Positions 51,412 through 60,407 of a stretch of DNA of 64,000 nucleotides are shown piece after piece. Numbering within the stretch: position 1 is the stretch's first letter; each line of letters starts with the position of its first letter. The notes beneath the pieces are model-generated. The model was given only the letters and a program-made list of their open reading frames with translations, was not told the DNA's origin and did not search any database. The stretch spans positions 4,017,001 through 4,081,000 of the forward strand of contig NZ_CP136336.1 of the NCBI RefSeq assembly GCF_032681285.1, in the 5' to 3' direction. Source of the DNA: Piscinibacter gummiphilus. GTDB taxonomy: Bacteria > Pseudomonadota > Gammaproteobacteria > Burkholderiales > Burkholderiaceae_C. The translations under genes and the position numbers were made by a program.

Positions 51412-52491
51412 TCAGGCGGCAGCCGCGTGGATGTCGTAGCGCACGTCTGACCGATCGGTGGTGGACGGGCGTGTCTGCAGGTAGGTATCCCAGCCCAGGC
51501 GGCCGGCGAAAGGCGACCGGCCCGAACCGAGCGAGCTGCTGTGCACGGCATCGGCACGCAGCACGATCTTGATCTCGTACTCGAGGCTCACGCCGCTCAG
51601 CAGCGTGAGCAGCTCGCGCAAGGCGGTCGCGCCGGGAGCGCCGGGCAGGAAGCGCTGAAACAGGCGGTGGTCGAGCGGCCCCAGCACCACCCGCACACGC
51701 AGGTCGCGTTGCCACACACGCTCGCCCGACAACGCGTTGCGCCCCAGCTGCCCGCCGCTCAGGCCGAGCACGGTGCGTGCCTCGGGCGGCAGCGTGTACC
51801 AGCGGCCGCAGAACTGCTCGATGCGGACCGCCACCTTGAGGTAGCGCGACAGCAGTTGCTGCAGTTGCTGCGCCGACAAGGTGCGCTGCTGCAAGGCACC
51901 TGCGAAGAACGCCAGCCCTTCGTCGTTGACGCCACCGGCCTCCGGCTTCAGCCGGTCGTGGAGCGGTGTCTGGCCCAGGCCGGCGAGCGCCAGCACCATC
52001 GGTGCAAAACGGTTGCGGCGGTCGGTTTCGTACTGGAGTTGCAGGCGGCTTTTCTTCCAGGCCTGGTAGAAGAGCGCGAGAACGCGGTTGCTGAAGAGGT
52101 CGAGGAAGCTTCGCGCGGCGAAGTCCTTCTGGTAAAGCTCGCGCTGGGCAATCTGCTCGGTGTAGACATACGGCAGTGCACCGGCCACGCCGAGCAGGCC
52201 CATGAAAGCGGGCGTGATGTCGATGCCGTCGATCTCGGGCGCTGCGCCGGCCACCGCGTCTTCCGACTGCTTCCAGCGAACTTTCAGAGACTCGATCTCG
52301 CTGGCAGGGAACGACAGCGACGACGAGTTGCGAAAGCGCAGTTGGGTCGGCAGTAGATCGGCACCCGCGCCGTGTCGCGAATTCAGCGTGCGCTCGAGCA
52401 GCCGCACCGCCTGGAAGAACTCGAAGCGGTGCGGGTCCTCGAAGAGTTGGTCGATCAGACCAGGGCCGTCGCGCCGTTGCGGGGTGGGCAT
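51412..52491 (-). CDS. tssG: T6SS baseplate subunit TssG
   Basis: A 359-residue baseplate wedge protein. The N-terminus LIDQLFEDPHRFEFFQAVRL LE (family 'F.F.QAVRLLE') and ITPAFMGLLGVAGALPYVYT ('F.GL.G..G.LP..YTE') are diagnostic. It acts with TssF, TssE and TssK to form the baseplate. The start overlaps the tssF 3' end by 37 bases. The length and the C-terminal region (QTRPSTTDRSDVRYDIHAAA) look normal. Confidence 0.94.
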   Translation of the reverse strand: MPTPQRRDGPGLIDQLFEDPHRFEFFQAVRLLERTLNSRHGAGADLLPTQLRFRNSSSLSFPASEIESLKVRWKQSEDAVAGAAPEIDGIDITPAFMGLLGVAGALPYVYTEQIAQRELYQKDFAARSFLDLFSNRVLALFYQAWKKSRLQLQYETDRRNRFAPMVLALAGLGQTPLHDRLKPEAGGVNDEGLAFFAGALQQRTLSAQQLQQLLSRYLKVAVRIEQFCGRWYTLPPEARTVLGLSGGQLGRNALSGERVWQRDLRVRVVLGPLDHRLFQRFLPGAPGATALRELLTLLSGVSLEYEIKIVLRADAVHSSSLGSGRSPFAGRLGWDTYLQTRPSTTDRSDVRYDIHAAAA

Positions 52492-54347
52492 GTGATGAGC
52501 GGCTGCCGGGTGCGCGCCGAGATCAGGGTCAGCTTGGTGAAACTGTTGATGTGCACATACAGCCCGAAGAAGCGGTCGAGCATGCTGGCAAAGAGGTGCA
52601 GGCCCGTGCCCACGTAGCTCTCTTCATCGATGGTGAGCCGCACCTCGGTGCCACGCACGAAGGTCGCGAAGGGTTCGCCCGAGAGCCAGGCGGTCGCCGG
52701 CACGAACTCGATCGAGGTGACTCCGTCGACCTGCCGTCGGTTCGCCGCGTCTTGCGGCAGGTCGTACAGGCGCAGCATCTCCTTCAAGGCTTCGACGCCG
52801 CGCCCGCTGAGCGACAGGTGGTTGAGCGAGAGGTGCGACACCAGCCGCCACAAGCTGCCGCGGCCACGCTCGATGCGGTAGGTCGGCGTGGGCTTGCGCA
52901 ACATGCGAATCTCTCGCGCCACACTGCCCCCTTCGATGAAGAGGTCGCCGCCCGGCGTGCCGAAGCTGAGTTGGCTCGGCAGGTCACGATTGGTCGAGGT
53001 GACCTGCAGCGACAAGGTGTCGACCTGCGGCGCAGTGGGTTCGAAGTCCACGTCGACGATCGACATCTCGACTTCGTAGCCCGGGCTGGCGTCGGCCAGC
53101 ATCTCGTCGCGCTGCACGTGCCAGTAGCGGCCTGGCGGGCGCTCGCCGAGCTCGTCGCCCTCGCCCAGCAGGTCATCGTGATAGAGCGAGAAGAAGGGAC
53201 GGAACTCGTCGACCGATTCGCCGTGCGGCGTCTGCTTGACGCGGAACACACGGTCGACCGAGTAGACCTCGTAGGCGAAGGCCTTGCGCGCGTCGACCAC
53301 CACCGGGTAGCGCGCGGCGGTGTGGGTCACGCGAATGGGATCGGCGTTCTGCTTGAAGAGGTTGACGACTGGCGTGCAACCGAGCGCAAAACTGTCGGCC
53401 GAGATCGATTCGAGCAGCCGGGCCTGGTCGGAGTCGCTGCGCATGCCCGAGAGCACGAGGTGCAGGGTGATGCGACTTGGACGCGCAGCGACTTCGTCGC
53501 CGATGGGCAGCAAGCCGGGCACAGAAGCCAAGGGGACGGGCAAGTCGACGAAGTTGAACTTGTCGGGGAACGCGAAGTATTCGGTCAGCAGGCGATAGGC
53601 CGGATGGGAGCGTTCGTCGTAGTCAATCAGCGCCTCGTCGTCACCGAAACCCACAAGGCTCGGCCGCTCGGACCGCGGGCCGGCAGTCCACGGGCCGTGC
53701 GGCGTGGCCTGCAGCATCACCGCCACCACCTTTTCGCACAGGGCCTCGCGCAAGGCGCTGACCTGCGACGGCTCGCCGTCGAGGTAGACGCGCAGGCGCT
53801 CGCCCACCACGGCCCAGCTGGCGCGTGGCGACGTGAGTTCGAGCTGGATCGAGATCACCGACGTCGCTGACGAAGGAACTCGCGTGCCCTCCGGGGCAGC
53901 AATCGTGTTGCGATAGCTCGCCGAGGCCACACGCACCGGCGCCAGCGACAAGGGGTAAGCCGTGCGGAATTTGCAGGCGACACCCCGCACGGCGCGGGTG
54001 CTCAACAAGGTGCCACGCGGCACGACACCCGCAGCGCTCATCTGCCCGGCCGCAGAGCCGAGATCGAACTGGGCGATCGAGCACGAGGGAAAGGGACGCA
54101 GATAGTGCGGGTAAAGAACGTCGAGCAGCGACTCGGTGACGAGCGGGAAGTCGTCATCCAATCGTTTGTGGACGCGTGCCGCCAGCAAGGCAAACGACTG
54201 GATCAATCGCTCGACGTGCGGGTCCTCCGCGATGCCGCTCGCAAGTTGCAGGCGCCCAGCCACCTTAGGGTATCGCGCGGCAAAGCCCTTCACGTCTTCA
54301 CGAAGGAAGGCGAGTTCGCGCTCGTAATGGGGGAGGAGTTCGTCCAT
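52455..54347 (-). CDS. tssF: T6SS baseplate subunit TssF
   Basis: A 630-residue protein (MDELLPHYERELAFLREDVK..., FAARYPKVAGRLQLASGIAE, EDPHVERLIQSFALLAARVH, LLDVLYPHYLRPFPSCSIAQ), the canonical TssF (VasA) N-terminus. Its C-terminal part has VRLTIDEESYVGTGLHLFAS MLDRFFGLYV in order. TssF bridges TssG dimers in the baseplate wedge. It starts 27 bases after tssE and overlaps tssG. Full length for the family. Confidence 0.96.
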   Translation of the reverse strand: MDELLPHYERELAFLREDVKGFAARYPKVAGRLQLASGIAEDPHVERLIQSFALLAARVHKRLDDDFPLVTESLLDVLYPHYLRPFPSCSIAQFDLGSAAGQMSAAGVVPRGTLLSTRAVRGVACKFRTAYPLSLAPVRVASASYRNTIAAPEGTRVPSSATSVISIQLELTSPRASWAVVGERLRVYLDGEPSQVSALREALCEKVVAVMLQATPHGPWTAGPRSERPSLVGFGDDEALIDYDERSHPAYRLLTEYFAFPDKFNFVDLPVPLASVPGLLPIGDEVAARPSRITLHLVLSGMRSDSDQARLLESISADSFALGCTPVVNLFKQNADPIRVTHTAARYPVVVDARKAFAYEVYSVDRVFRVKQTPHGESVDEFRPFFSLYHDDLLGEGDELGERPPGRYWHVQRDEMLADASPGYEVEMSIVDVDFEPTAPQVDTLSLQVTSTNRDLPSQLSFGTPGGDLFIEGGSVAREIRMLRKPTPTYRIERGRGSLWRLVSHLSLNHLSLSGRGVEALKEMLRLYDLPQDAANRRQVDGVTSIEFVPATAWLSGEPFATFVRGTEVRLTIDEESYVGTGLHLFASMLDRFFGLYVHINSFTKLTLISARTRQPLITCPPRNGATALV

Positions 54348-54373
54348 GCCGATGTCGATCTGATGACTGGATG

Positions 54374-54847
54374 TCAGCGCCCGGAGAGGGCCACGTCGTA
54401 CTTCTGCGTCATCGGCTGCAGGAAGGCGTCGAAGCTCACCGGCTCATAAGCCGGGTCGAGCACCAGCATGGCTTTCACCGCGAAGTTGAGCAGTTGCAGG
54501 TGCTTGTCGGGGTTGTTGAGTTCGACCGACACGTTGCGAAGGCGTGGCTCGTGCCGCTCGATGGTCTGGCTGATCGCTTCGCAGATCGTTTGCTGATCGA
54601 GATGACTCTCGAAGCTCATGCCCGCGAAATCGCGCAGGCCGAAGGTCAGGATGGACGATCGGGCATGCGGAAAGCCGGCGGTCATGTCGGACTGCACCCC
54701 GAGGCGGCTGTTGAGCAGCGCTTCCAGATCACGCGCCACGCTAGCCTTCATCTGCTCGATGGTGAGGCCACGCAGCAGGTGATCGGCGCCAGACGACGAA
54801 TGGTCGTCGAACAGCCGCTCGAACAGTGACGGAGTAAAGCGCTGCAT
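54374..54847 (-). CDS. tssE: T6SS baseplate subunit TssE (gp25-like)
   Basis: A 157-residue gp25-like protein: MQRFTPSLFERLFDDHSSSG, VARDLEALLNSRLG ('LL..R' motif), SILTFGLRDFAGM ('YGL.D' motif), ISQTIERHEPRLRNVSVEL (the E-PRL gp25 signature). It initiates sheath assembly on the baseplate. The ATG at 54847 is taken; five residues upstream are optional. A terminator-like hairpin lies just upstream (54872-54896), between hcp and this gene. Confidence 0.93.
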   Translation of the reverse strand: MQRFTPSLFERLFDDHSSSGADHLLRGLTIEQMKASVARDLEALLNSRLGVQSDMTAGFPHARSSILTFGLRDFAGMSFESHLDQQTICEAISQTIERHEPRLRNVSVELNNPDKHLQLLNFAVKAMLVLDPAYEPVSFDAFLQPMTQKYDVALSGR

Positions 54848-54871
54848 GGGCGTCACACGCAAATCGGGCGC

Positions 54872-54896
54872 AAAAAAGGGCGAGCACTGCTCGCCC
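54872..54896 (-). terminator. Hairpin plus T-run between hcp and tssE (intrinsic attenuator)
   Basis: On the - strand, GGGCGAGC-AGT-GCTCGCCC is followed by six T residues (plus strand AAAAAA at 54872-54877). It is a complete rho-independent terminator shape within 25 bases of the hcp stop and before tssE on the same strand. It would let hcp be made in excess over the downstream baseplate genes. Confidence 0.85.
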
Positions 54897-54916
54897 TCTT
54901 CACACGGCGATTCGCT

Positions 54917-55435
54917 TTAGGCGAAGGTCGGGGTGTTGTTTTGCAGGTTCCACTGCTTGGTCATCTTGTTGCCTTGGCTGCCGTCGACCTTGATTTCGTC
55001 GTAGCTCCACTCGATGGCCGAGTACTTCAGGCTGAAGGTCTCGCCAGGCAGGCCTTCGCCGCTGATGACGTTCGCAACCGAAGCCACGATCACGTTCTTG
55101 AGCTTGATCGCCCAGTACTTCTTGCGGCTCTGGGTGCCACCAGCGGTGTTGGAGCCGAAGGCGCGGTAGAAGTGGATCTCCACGTCCTTGATCACGGTGC
55201 CCGAAGAGCACGCCACGAGCAGCGCCGGCGATGCGAAGTCGATGTCCTTGGTGAAGATCATTTCACCGTGCTCGACACGCTCCGAGGTGTGGCCACCGGC
55301 GGTCGACGAGGTTGCCGATTTCGGTTGACGAATCTCGTGGCTGAACGAAGTGACTTCCACCGTGCCAGCATGGGTGCTGTCCTTGCTGTCGCCCTTGATG
55401 CCGCCCGCCTTGAAGTCAACGTAAATGTCTTTCAT
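54917..55435 (-). CDS. hcp: T6SS inner-tube protein Hcp (TssD)
   Basis: A 172-residue Hcp. MKDIYVDFKAGGIKGDSKDS, VEVTSFSHEIRQPKS, GEMIFTKDIDFASPALLVAC, VEIHFYRAFGSNTAGGTQSR and YWAIKLKNVIVASV follow the Hcp1 beta-barrel. It forms the hexameric rings of the inner tube and is also secreted. AAAGGAG lies before the ATG and an intrinsic terminator follows, which fits high expression. It lies 24 bases after tssC. Confidence 0.96.
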   Translation of the reverse strand: MKDIYVDFKAGGIKGDSKDSTHAGTVEVTSFSHEIRQPKSATSSTAGGHTSERVEHGEMIFTKDIDFASPALLVACSSGTVIKDVEIHFYRAFGSNTAGGTQSRKKYWAIKLKNVIVASVANVISGEGLPGETFSLKYSAIEWSYDEIKVDGSQGNKMTKQWNLQNNTPTFA

Positions 55436-55459
55436 TTCTTATCCGCTCCTTTTAGATGA

Positions 55460-56947
55460 TCAACCCTTCGCCGATTGCGGAAGCTCCGCAACCAAACGCA
55501 GGGACACTGTCAATTCGTCCAACTGGAAGTGCGGACGAATGAACGACACGGCGCGATAGGTACCGGGCTTGCCAGGAACCTCCGACACCTCCACACGCGC
55601 TTCGCGCAGCGGAAATTGGGCTTTCACGTCCGGCGTTGCCATGTCGTCCGTCGTGATGTATTGCTGGATCCACTTGTTCAGGAAGATCTCGACGTTGTCA
55701 GCAGAGGCGAAGCTGCCGATCTTGTCGCGCATCATGGCCTTCAGGTAGTGCGCGATGCGGCACACCGAGAACATGTATTGCAGTTGGGCTGACAGCACCG
55801 AGTTCGCGTTGGCGGCGGGGCTGTCGTACTTCTTCGGCTTCTGAGCCGACTGTGCACCGAAGAACGCGGCGTAGTCGGTGTTCTTGCAGTGCACGAGCGG
55901 GATGAAGCCGAGATCGCTCAGTTCCTTCTCGCGGCGGTCGGTGATCGAGATCTCGGTGGGGCACTTGAGGGCCACTTCGCCCTCGTCGGTCTTGAAGGTG
56001 TGGGTGGGCAGGTCTTCCACCAGGCCACCACCTTCGACACCACGGATCGCCGCGCACCAGCCATAGGTCTCGAATGCTGCCGTGAGGCGCGCACCGAAGG
56101 CGTAGGCGGTGTTGATCCACAGGTAGCGGCTGTGATCGGCGCCGGTCACGTCTTCCACGAAGTTGAAGCCTTCGGTCGCGAGGCCATCCTTCGGGTTGAA
56201 CGGCAGGCGGCCGAGGAAGCGCGGCAGCGTCAGTGCCACGTAGCGGGAGTCTTCGGACTCGCGGAAGGACTTCCATTTGGCGTACTCGACGGTGTCGAAC
56301 ACCTTCGCGAGGTCGCGCGGCTTGCCGAGGTCGGTATAGGTTTCGAGGCCGAAGAGCTCAGGCGAGGCGGCCGAGATGAACGGCGCGTGGGCAGCCGCAG
56401 CCACGTGGGCCATCTGCTCGGCGAAGTACATGTCTTCGGCCTGGCGGCCGATGTCGAAGTCACCGATCAGTGCGCCGAACGGTGAGCCACCGAAGGTGCC
56501 GAATTCCTCTTCGTAGACCTTCTTGAAGAGCGCGCTCTGGTCGAAGTCGATCGCGGTCTTGAAGTCACGCACCAGTTCTTTCTTGGTGGCGTTCAGCACC
56601 TTGATCTTGATCTGCTCGCCGGTGCTGGTGTGCTTGCACATGTAGTGCAGGCCGCGCCACGAGGACTCAAGCTTCTGGAACTCGGCGGCGTGCATCACCT
56701 CACTGAGCTGGGCCGAGATCAGCTGGTCAAGCTCGGCCACTCGGGCATCGAGCGTGGCAGAAAGGTTGTCAGAGACCACCACCGTGCCTTGCAGCACTTC
56801 CTTCACCAGCTCGCCGATGATGTCCTTCGCGCGGGTGTGCTCGGTGCTCGTCTTGGCAACCTTGCTCTGCGAGACGATTTCGTCGAGCAGCCCGGGTGCA
56901 TCCGCGACCGCGGCCTGCGCCTGGGCTTGTTGTGCTGCTGCGCTCAT
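55460..56947 (-). CDS. tssC: T6SS sheath large subunit TssC
   Basis: A 495-residue sheath protein. ESSWRGLHYMCKHTSTGEQI, KVYEEEFGTFGGSPFGALIG, SAASPELFGLETYTDLGKP, LTLPRFLGRLPF and FLNKWIQQYITTDDMATPDV match TssC (VipB). It forms the contractile sheath with TssB. The gene follows tssB by three bases and an AGGAG site is present. The N-terminal extension of about 35 residues (Ala/Gln-rich, AAQQAQAQAAVADAPG) is slightly longer than usual. Confidence 0.97.
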   Translation of the reverse strand: MSAAAQQAQAQAAVADAPGLLDEIVSQSKVAKTSTEHTRAKDIIGELVKEVLQGTVVVSDNLSATLDARVAELDQLISAQLSEVMHAAEFQKLESSWRGLHYMCKHTSTGEQIKIKVLNATKKELVRDFKTAIDFDQSALFKKVYEEEFGTFGGSPFGALIGDFDIGRQAEDMYFAEQMAHVAAAAHAPFISAASPELFGLETYTDLGKPRDLAKVFDTVEYAKWKSFRESEDSRYVALTLPRFLGRLPFNPKDGLATEGFNFVEDVTGADHSRYLWINTAYAFGARLTAAFETYGWCAAIRGVEGGGLVEDLPTHTFKTDEGEVALKCPTEISITDRREKELSDLGFIPLVHCKNTDYAAFFGAQSAQKPKKYDSPAANANSVLSAQLQYMFSVCRIAHYLKAMMRDKIGSFASADNVEIFLNKWIQQYITTDDMATPDVKAQFPLREARVEVSEVPGKPGTYRAVSFIRPHFQLDELTVSLRLVAELPQSAKG

Positions 56948-56950
56948 GGC

Positions 56951-57466
56951 TTACTCCTGATCCTTACCGGCTTCCTGACCGAGCTGCTTGAGCTTCTCGG
57001 TGTTGCTGAGCACATCGCTCAGCACGTCTTCAAGCTTGTCGTTGCCTGCGAGCTTGTTGCGCAGGTCCGAGAGCTTGGTGCGCGCTTCGAGCAGCTTGCG
57101 CAGCGGCTCCACTTGCTGCACCACGGCTTCGGGCGAGAAATCGTCGAGCGCCTTGAAGTCGAGGTTGACGGCGAACTCGCCACCTTCGGGGCTCAAGCGG
57201 TTCTTCACGCGGTAGCTGGCCTTGGGCGCCATGCCTTCCATCACTTCGTCGAAGTTGTCGAGGTCGACATTGACGAACTTGCGATCGCGCAGCTTGGGCA
57301 GCGGCTTGTCGGGGTCTTGCTGGCCGGTGAAGTCGCCAAGCACGCCCATCACGAAGGGCAGCTCCTTGCTTTCGATTGCGTCGCCGATCTCGACGTCATA
57401 GGAAAGCTGGACCCGCGGGGGGCGGATGCGCTCGAGACGCTTTTGAACACTGTCTTTCTTGGCCAT
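56951..57466 (-). CDS. tssB: T6SS sheath small subunit TssB
   Basis: A 171-residue sheath protein. MAKKDSVQKRLERIRPPRVQ, LSYDVEIGDAIESKELPFVM, GVLGDFTGQQDPDKPLPKLR and KFVNVDLDNFDEVM are the standard TssB (VipA) signatures. The C-terminal helices (KLLEARTKLSDLRNKLAGND) pair with TssC and are the ClpV-recognised side. It begins 30 bases after the TPR lipoprotein gene and is the first structural gene of the core operon. Confidence 0.97.
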   Translation of the reverse strand: MAKKDSVQKRLERIRPPRVQLSYDVEIGDAIESKELPFVMGVLGDFTGQQDPDKPLPKLRDRKFVNVDLDNFDEVMEGMAPKASYRVKNRLSPEGGEFAVNLDFKALDDFSPEAVVQQVEPLRKLLEARTKLSDLRNKLAGNDKLEDVLSDVLSNTEKLKQLGQEAGKDQE

Positions 57467-57495
57467 GTTGTCCTCTCGAAGGGGTCGCGGAGTTG

Positions 57496-58137
57496 TCAGC
57501 CCTTGAGGGCGTCGAACGGGTTGCGTTTGGGTTCGGGTGCAGCTGCAGGCATAGGCGCGGCAGCAGGCGGGCGCCGCGCAGGCGGCGTGGCCGCAGGGGC
57601 TGGGCGAGCAGCCGCGGGCTTTTCGGCCGCGGCGGCTGCCACCGGCGCAGCGGGCGGAAGAATCGATTCGCCCAACGAGTCACGCATGATGCGTGCAAGC
57701 GCTTGGGCTTCTTCGCGTGTATTGCCGCCCACCGCATTGGCCATGCGCAACTGATCGAGTGCATACGCCGACACGCGCAGACCGCTCACCGCCATGATGC
57801 TCTTGGCCGTCACGTCGCTGGTGTCGCGCAGAAGCACTTCTTGCGAAGCAGTGATGGCAGAACCGTAGTTGCGAGCATCGAACTGCGCCTGCGCAATGCG
57901 CACCCACGGCTGCTTCTTGGAGGGGTCGGCCTTGGCAGCCTTTTCGTAGAAGCCCATCGCCTCCACCACACCACCCTTGCGGTGCGCCTCTTCAGCAGAG
58001 GCCATCAGATCTGCATAGCCAGGCGGGAGCACCGCCTTCACAGGAGCCGGTGTGCTGCCGCAGGCACCGAGAAACATGAGGCTGCCTGCGAAGGCACAGG
58101 CCATCAACGGCCGCTGAAGGCGACTGTCAGAAAACAT
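57496..58137 (-). CDS. TPR-containing lipoprotein linked to T6SS
   Basis: A 213-residue envelope lipoprotein. The signal MFSDSRLQRPLMACAFAGSL ends at the lipobox LGACGS. Two TPR-like helical repeats follow (LMASAEEAHRKGGVVEAMGF YEKA and VRIAQAQFDARNYGSAITAS), and the C-terminal 60 residues are Ala/Pro-rich and disordered before a final RNPFDALKG. Similar lipoproteins precede tssB in Burkholderiales T6SS loci; the function is not established and no standard tss letter applies. The ATG at 58137 gives the signal peptide; the ORF to 58368 upstream is not credible. Confidence 0.8.
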   Translation of the reverse strand: MFSDSRLQRPLMACAFAGSLMFLGACGSTPAPVKAVLPPGYADLMASAEEAHRKGGVVEAMGFYEKAAKADPSKKQPWVRIAQAQFDARNYGSAITASQEVLLRDTSDVTAKSIMAVSGLRVSAYALDQLRMANAVGGNTREEAQALARIMRDSLGESILPPAAPVAAAAAEKPAAARPAPAATPPARRPPAAAPMPAAAPEPKRNPFDALKG

Positions 58138-58368
58138 TTGGAAAACTACTCCCTTGATCGCTCGCAGTGCGAGCGTGCTTGGCGTTTGGTGGTGTGTGCC
58201 CAGCGTCTGCTGGCGCGAATTAAATCGCAAAAATTCGCAATGTCCGCAAGGCTTACGCAGTGTTACCCGATCGATGTTGACGGGCCATCCCTCTCTTGAG
58301 GGGCGGCACGCGCAACTGCATGTACGCGCCCTTAAACTGCGGCGCTCGCAGCATTGCGATGAACACAC
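58138..58368. promoter_or_regulatory. Divergent promoter region of the T6SS core
   Basis: The 231-base gap between the two arms (tssB side leftward, tssJ side rightward). A locally AT-rich stretch (AATTAAATCGCAAAAATTCGC, near 58219-58239) could hold a -10 element. No GG-N10-GC sigma-54 site was found; the best fit has eleven bases between GG and GC. No further structure was seen. Confidence 0.45.
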
Positions 58369-59034
58369 ATGAGCACGCGAGACCCATCACAGCATCGACA
58401 TCTCACGCATGTGATGTTGCTCTTCGCAGCGATAGCGCTGTCAGGTTGCGAGACCGTTCAAGGTGGCGCACAGAAGCTCGGCGAAGGGCTTGGCAACATG
58501 GGAGACAAGGCGCTCGAGACGATCGGCTTCAAGAAGCCGGAAGTGCCCAAAGCCCCCGAGCTGCCTGAGGCCGCGAAGCCTGCTCGGCCGATGACGCTCA
58601 AGCTCGCTGCGAGCGACTCGCTCAACGTCGACACCGCAGGCCGCTCGCTTTCACTGGTGGTGCGTGTCTACAAGCTGCGCGGACCCACCGCATTCCTCAA
58701 CGCACCGCAAGAAACCTTCGGTAACAACAAGCTGGAAAAAGACACACTCGGCGATGAGCTGATCGAGAGCCGTGAACTTGTGCTCCTGCCAGGCCAGCAG
58801 CAACGCATCAGCGAACGCTGGGCGCGCGAAGCCACGCACGTGGGCGTGGTCGCACTCTTCCGCGCGCCGGCAGCCCAACGCTGGCGCTACGCCTTCGAAC
58901 TCGAAAACGTGCAGTTGGGTGACGGCCTCGTGCTGGGCGCCCACGCATGCGCACTGAGCGTGGCCAACGGCCAACCCATCGGAGTGCCCACCAGCGCCCT
59001 GAAACTCAGCACATCGATGTGCGCCCTCAACTGA
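58369..59034 (+). CDS. tssJ: T6SS outer-membrane lipoprotein TssJ
   Basis: A 221-residue lipoprotein. The lipobox is IALSGCET (Cys near residue 28). After a linker rich in Pro/Lys (EVPKAPELPEAAKPARP), the TssJ beta-sandwich shows LNVDTAGRSLSLVVRVYKLR ('S.PV.VR.Y.L'), ELIESRELVLLPGQQQRI and VGVVALFRAPAAQRWRYAFE. It anchors the TssJLM membrane complex; TssM is not in this window. The linker between the lipid anchor and the domain (about 50 residues) is longer than in the E. coli protein. It precedes tssK by 23 bases. Confidence 0.92.
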   Translation: MSTRDPSQHRHLTHVMLLFAAIALSGCETVQGGAQKLGEGLGNMGDKALETIGFKKPEVPKAPELPEAAKPARPMTLKLAASDSLNVDTAGRSLSLVVRVYKLRGPTAFLNAPQETFGNNKLEKDTLGDELIESRELVLLPGQQQRISERWAREATHVGVVALFRAPAAQRWRYAFELENVQLGDGLVLGAHACALSVANGQPIGVPTSALKLSTSMCALN

Positions 59035-59057
59035 ACGACACGCCCGGAAGGTAGAAC

Positions 59058-60407
59058 TTGATTCCGACTCCCAAAGTCCTGTGGGGCGAAGGCCTCTTCC
59101 TGCGGCCCCAGCACTTCCAGCAGCAGGACGCCTATCACGAGTGGCGCCTCGCACAAGCCGTGCGCGGCCTTCATCCTTACGCCTGGGGTGTGCGCAGCAT
59201 CAAGGTCGACACCGATGCATTGCAGGCCGGGCGGTTGCGCCTCACCGAGTTGCAGATGGTCCTGCCCGACGGCGAGTTCTACAACGCGCCGGCCGAAGAC
59301 GAACTGCCGGAGCCGCTCGCGCTCGACACCGCCATCGCGCAGGGCAACGAGGTCGTGCTGCACGCGGCCGTGGCGCCGCTGCGCACCAACGGCAGCAACT
59401 TCGCCTCCACGCGTGACGAAGCCGACACCGCGGCGCGCTACTACCAGGTCCAGAAGGATGTGGAGGACCAGTACACCGACGCAGCGGCCGCGCAACTGAG
59501 CCTGCTGGGAAAATCGGTCAAGCTGATCGTCGAGCACGACCCGCGTGGTCACCTCGTGACGATGCCGGTGCTGCGTGTGCGGCGCAACGCCACCGGCGGG
59601 TTCGAGCTCGACCCGCGCTACGTGCCGCCTTCGCTCACTATCCAAGCTTCGCCTGTGGTGTTCCTCTACCTGCGCCGCTTGCTCGACGTGCTGCAGGCCA
59701 AGGTCGACGCGCTGTACGGCTTTCACCGCGAGCCCTCCAAGAACATCATCGAATTCCGTTCGGGTGACGTCGCGTCGTTCTGGCTGCTGCACACCGCAAG
59801 CGGTGCCTACGCTTCGCTGGCGCACCTGATGCGCCACCCCGGGCTTCACCCCGAGCGCCTCTTCCAGCGTCTGCTCGAGTTGGCCGGTGCGCTCATGACC
59901 TTCTCGAAAGGTTTCACCCTGGCCGATCTGCCGGCGTACGACCACGCAAACCCGGGCCCGGCGTTCTTCCGCCTCGACCACATCATTCGCGAGCTGCTCG
60001 AAACGGTGATCTCCACGCGCTACTTCGGCATCTCGCTGTCTGAAGTGCGGCCGTCGTTCCACCAAGGGCGCCTCGATGCGCAGCAGATCACCGGCGCGAC
60101 AAACCTCTACCTCGGCGTGAGCGCCTCCATGCCGCCCGCCGAGCTGGTCGACGCGGTACCGCTGCGCTTCAAGATCGGCGCGCCGGAAGACGTCGAGAAG
60201 CTTGTGCTGTCTGCGCTGCCCGGCGTGCCGCTCTCTCACTCCGTGCAGGTGCCGGCCGCGATTCCTGTGCGACCCGGCGCCTACTACTTCGCACTCGAGC
60301 CGCGCGGCGCGCTCTATGAACGCATGATGCAAGCGCAGGCCGTGTCGATCTACGTTCCGGCCGGCATTGCCGACATCAAAATCGAACTCATCGCCATCAA
60401 CGCATGA
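59058..60407 (+). CDS. tssK: T6SS baseplate subunit TssK
   Basis: A 449-residue protein. PKVLWGEGLFLRPQHFQQQD AYHEW is the diagnostic TssK N-terminus, and LDHIIRELLETVISTRYFGI and VSIYVPAGIADIKIELIAIN are found in order. It links the baseplate to the TssL membrane protein. The start is a TTG at 59058, with GGAAGG at 59046-59051 six bases away. It overlaps tssL by four bases. Confidence 0.95.
   Translation: MIPTPKVLWGEGLFLRPQHFQQQDAYHEWRLAQAVRGLHPYAWGVRSIKVDTDALQAGRLRLTELQMVLPDGEFYNAPAEDELPEPLALDTAIAQGNEVVLHAAVAPLRTNGSNFASTRDEADTAARYYQVQKDVEDQYTDAAAAQLSLLGKSVKLIVEHDPRGHLVTMPVLRVRRNATGGFELDPRYVPPSLTIQASPVVFLYLRRLLDVLQAKVDALYGFHREPSKNIIEFRSGDVASFWLLHTASGAYASLAHLMRHPGLHPERLFQRLLELAGALMTFSKGFTLADLPAYDHANPGPAFFRLDHIIRELLETVISTRYFGISLSEVRPSFHQGRLDAQQITGATNLYLGVSASMPPAELVDAVPLRFKIGAPEDVEKLVLSALPGVPLSHSVQVPAAIPVRPGAYYFALEPRGALYERMMQAQAVSIYVPAGIADIKIELIAINA

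Noticed and set aside
58138..58368. Sigma-54 promoter in the divergent T6SS region (GGCACG...TGC near 58305).
   Set aside because: GG and GC are eleven bases apart, not ten, and the -12 box lacks TTGC.
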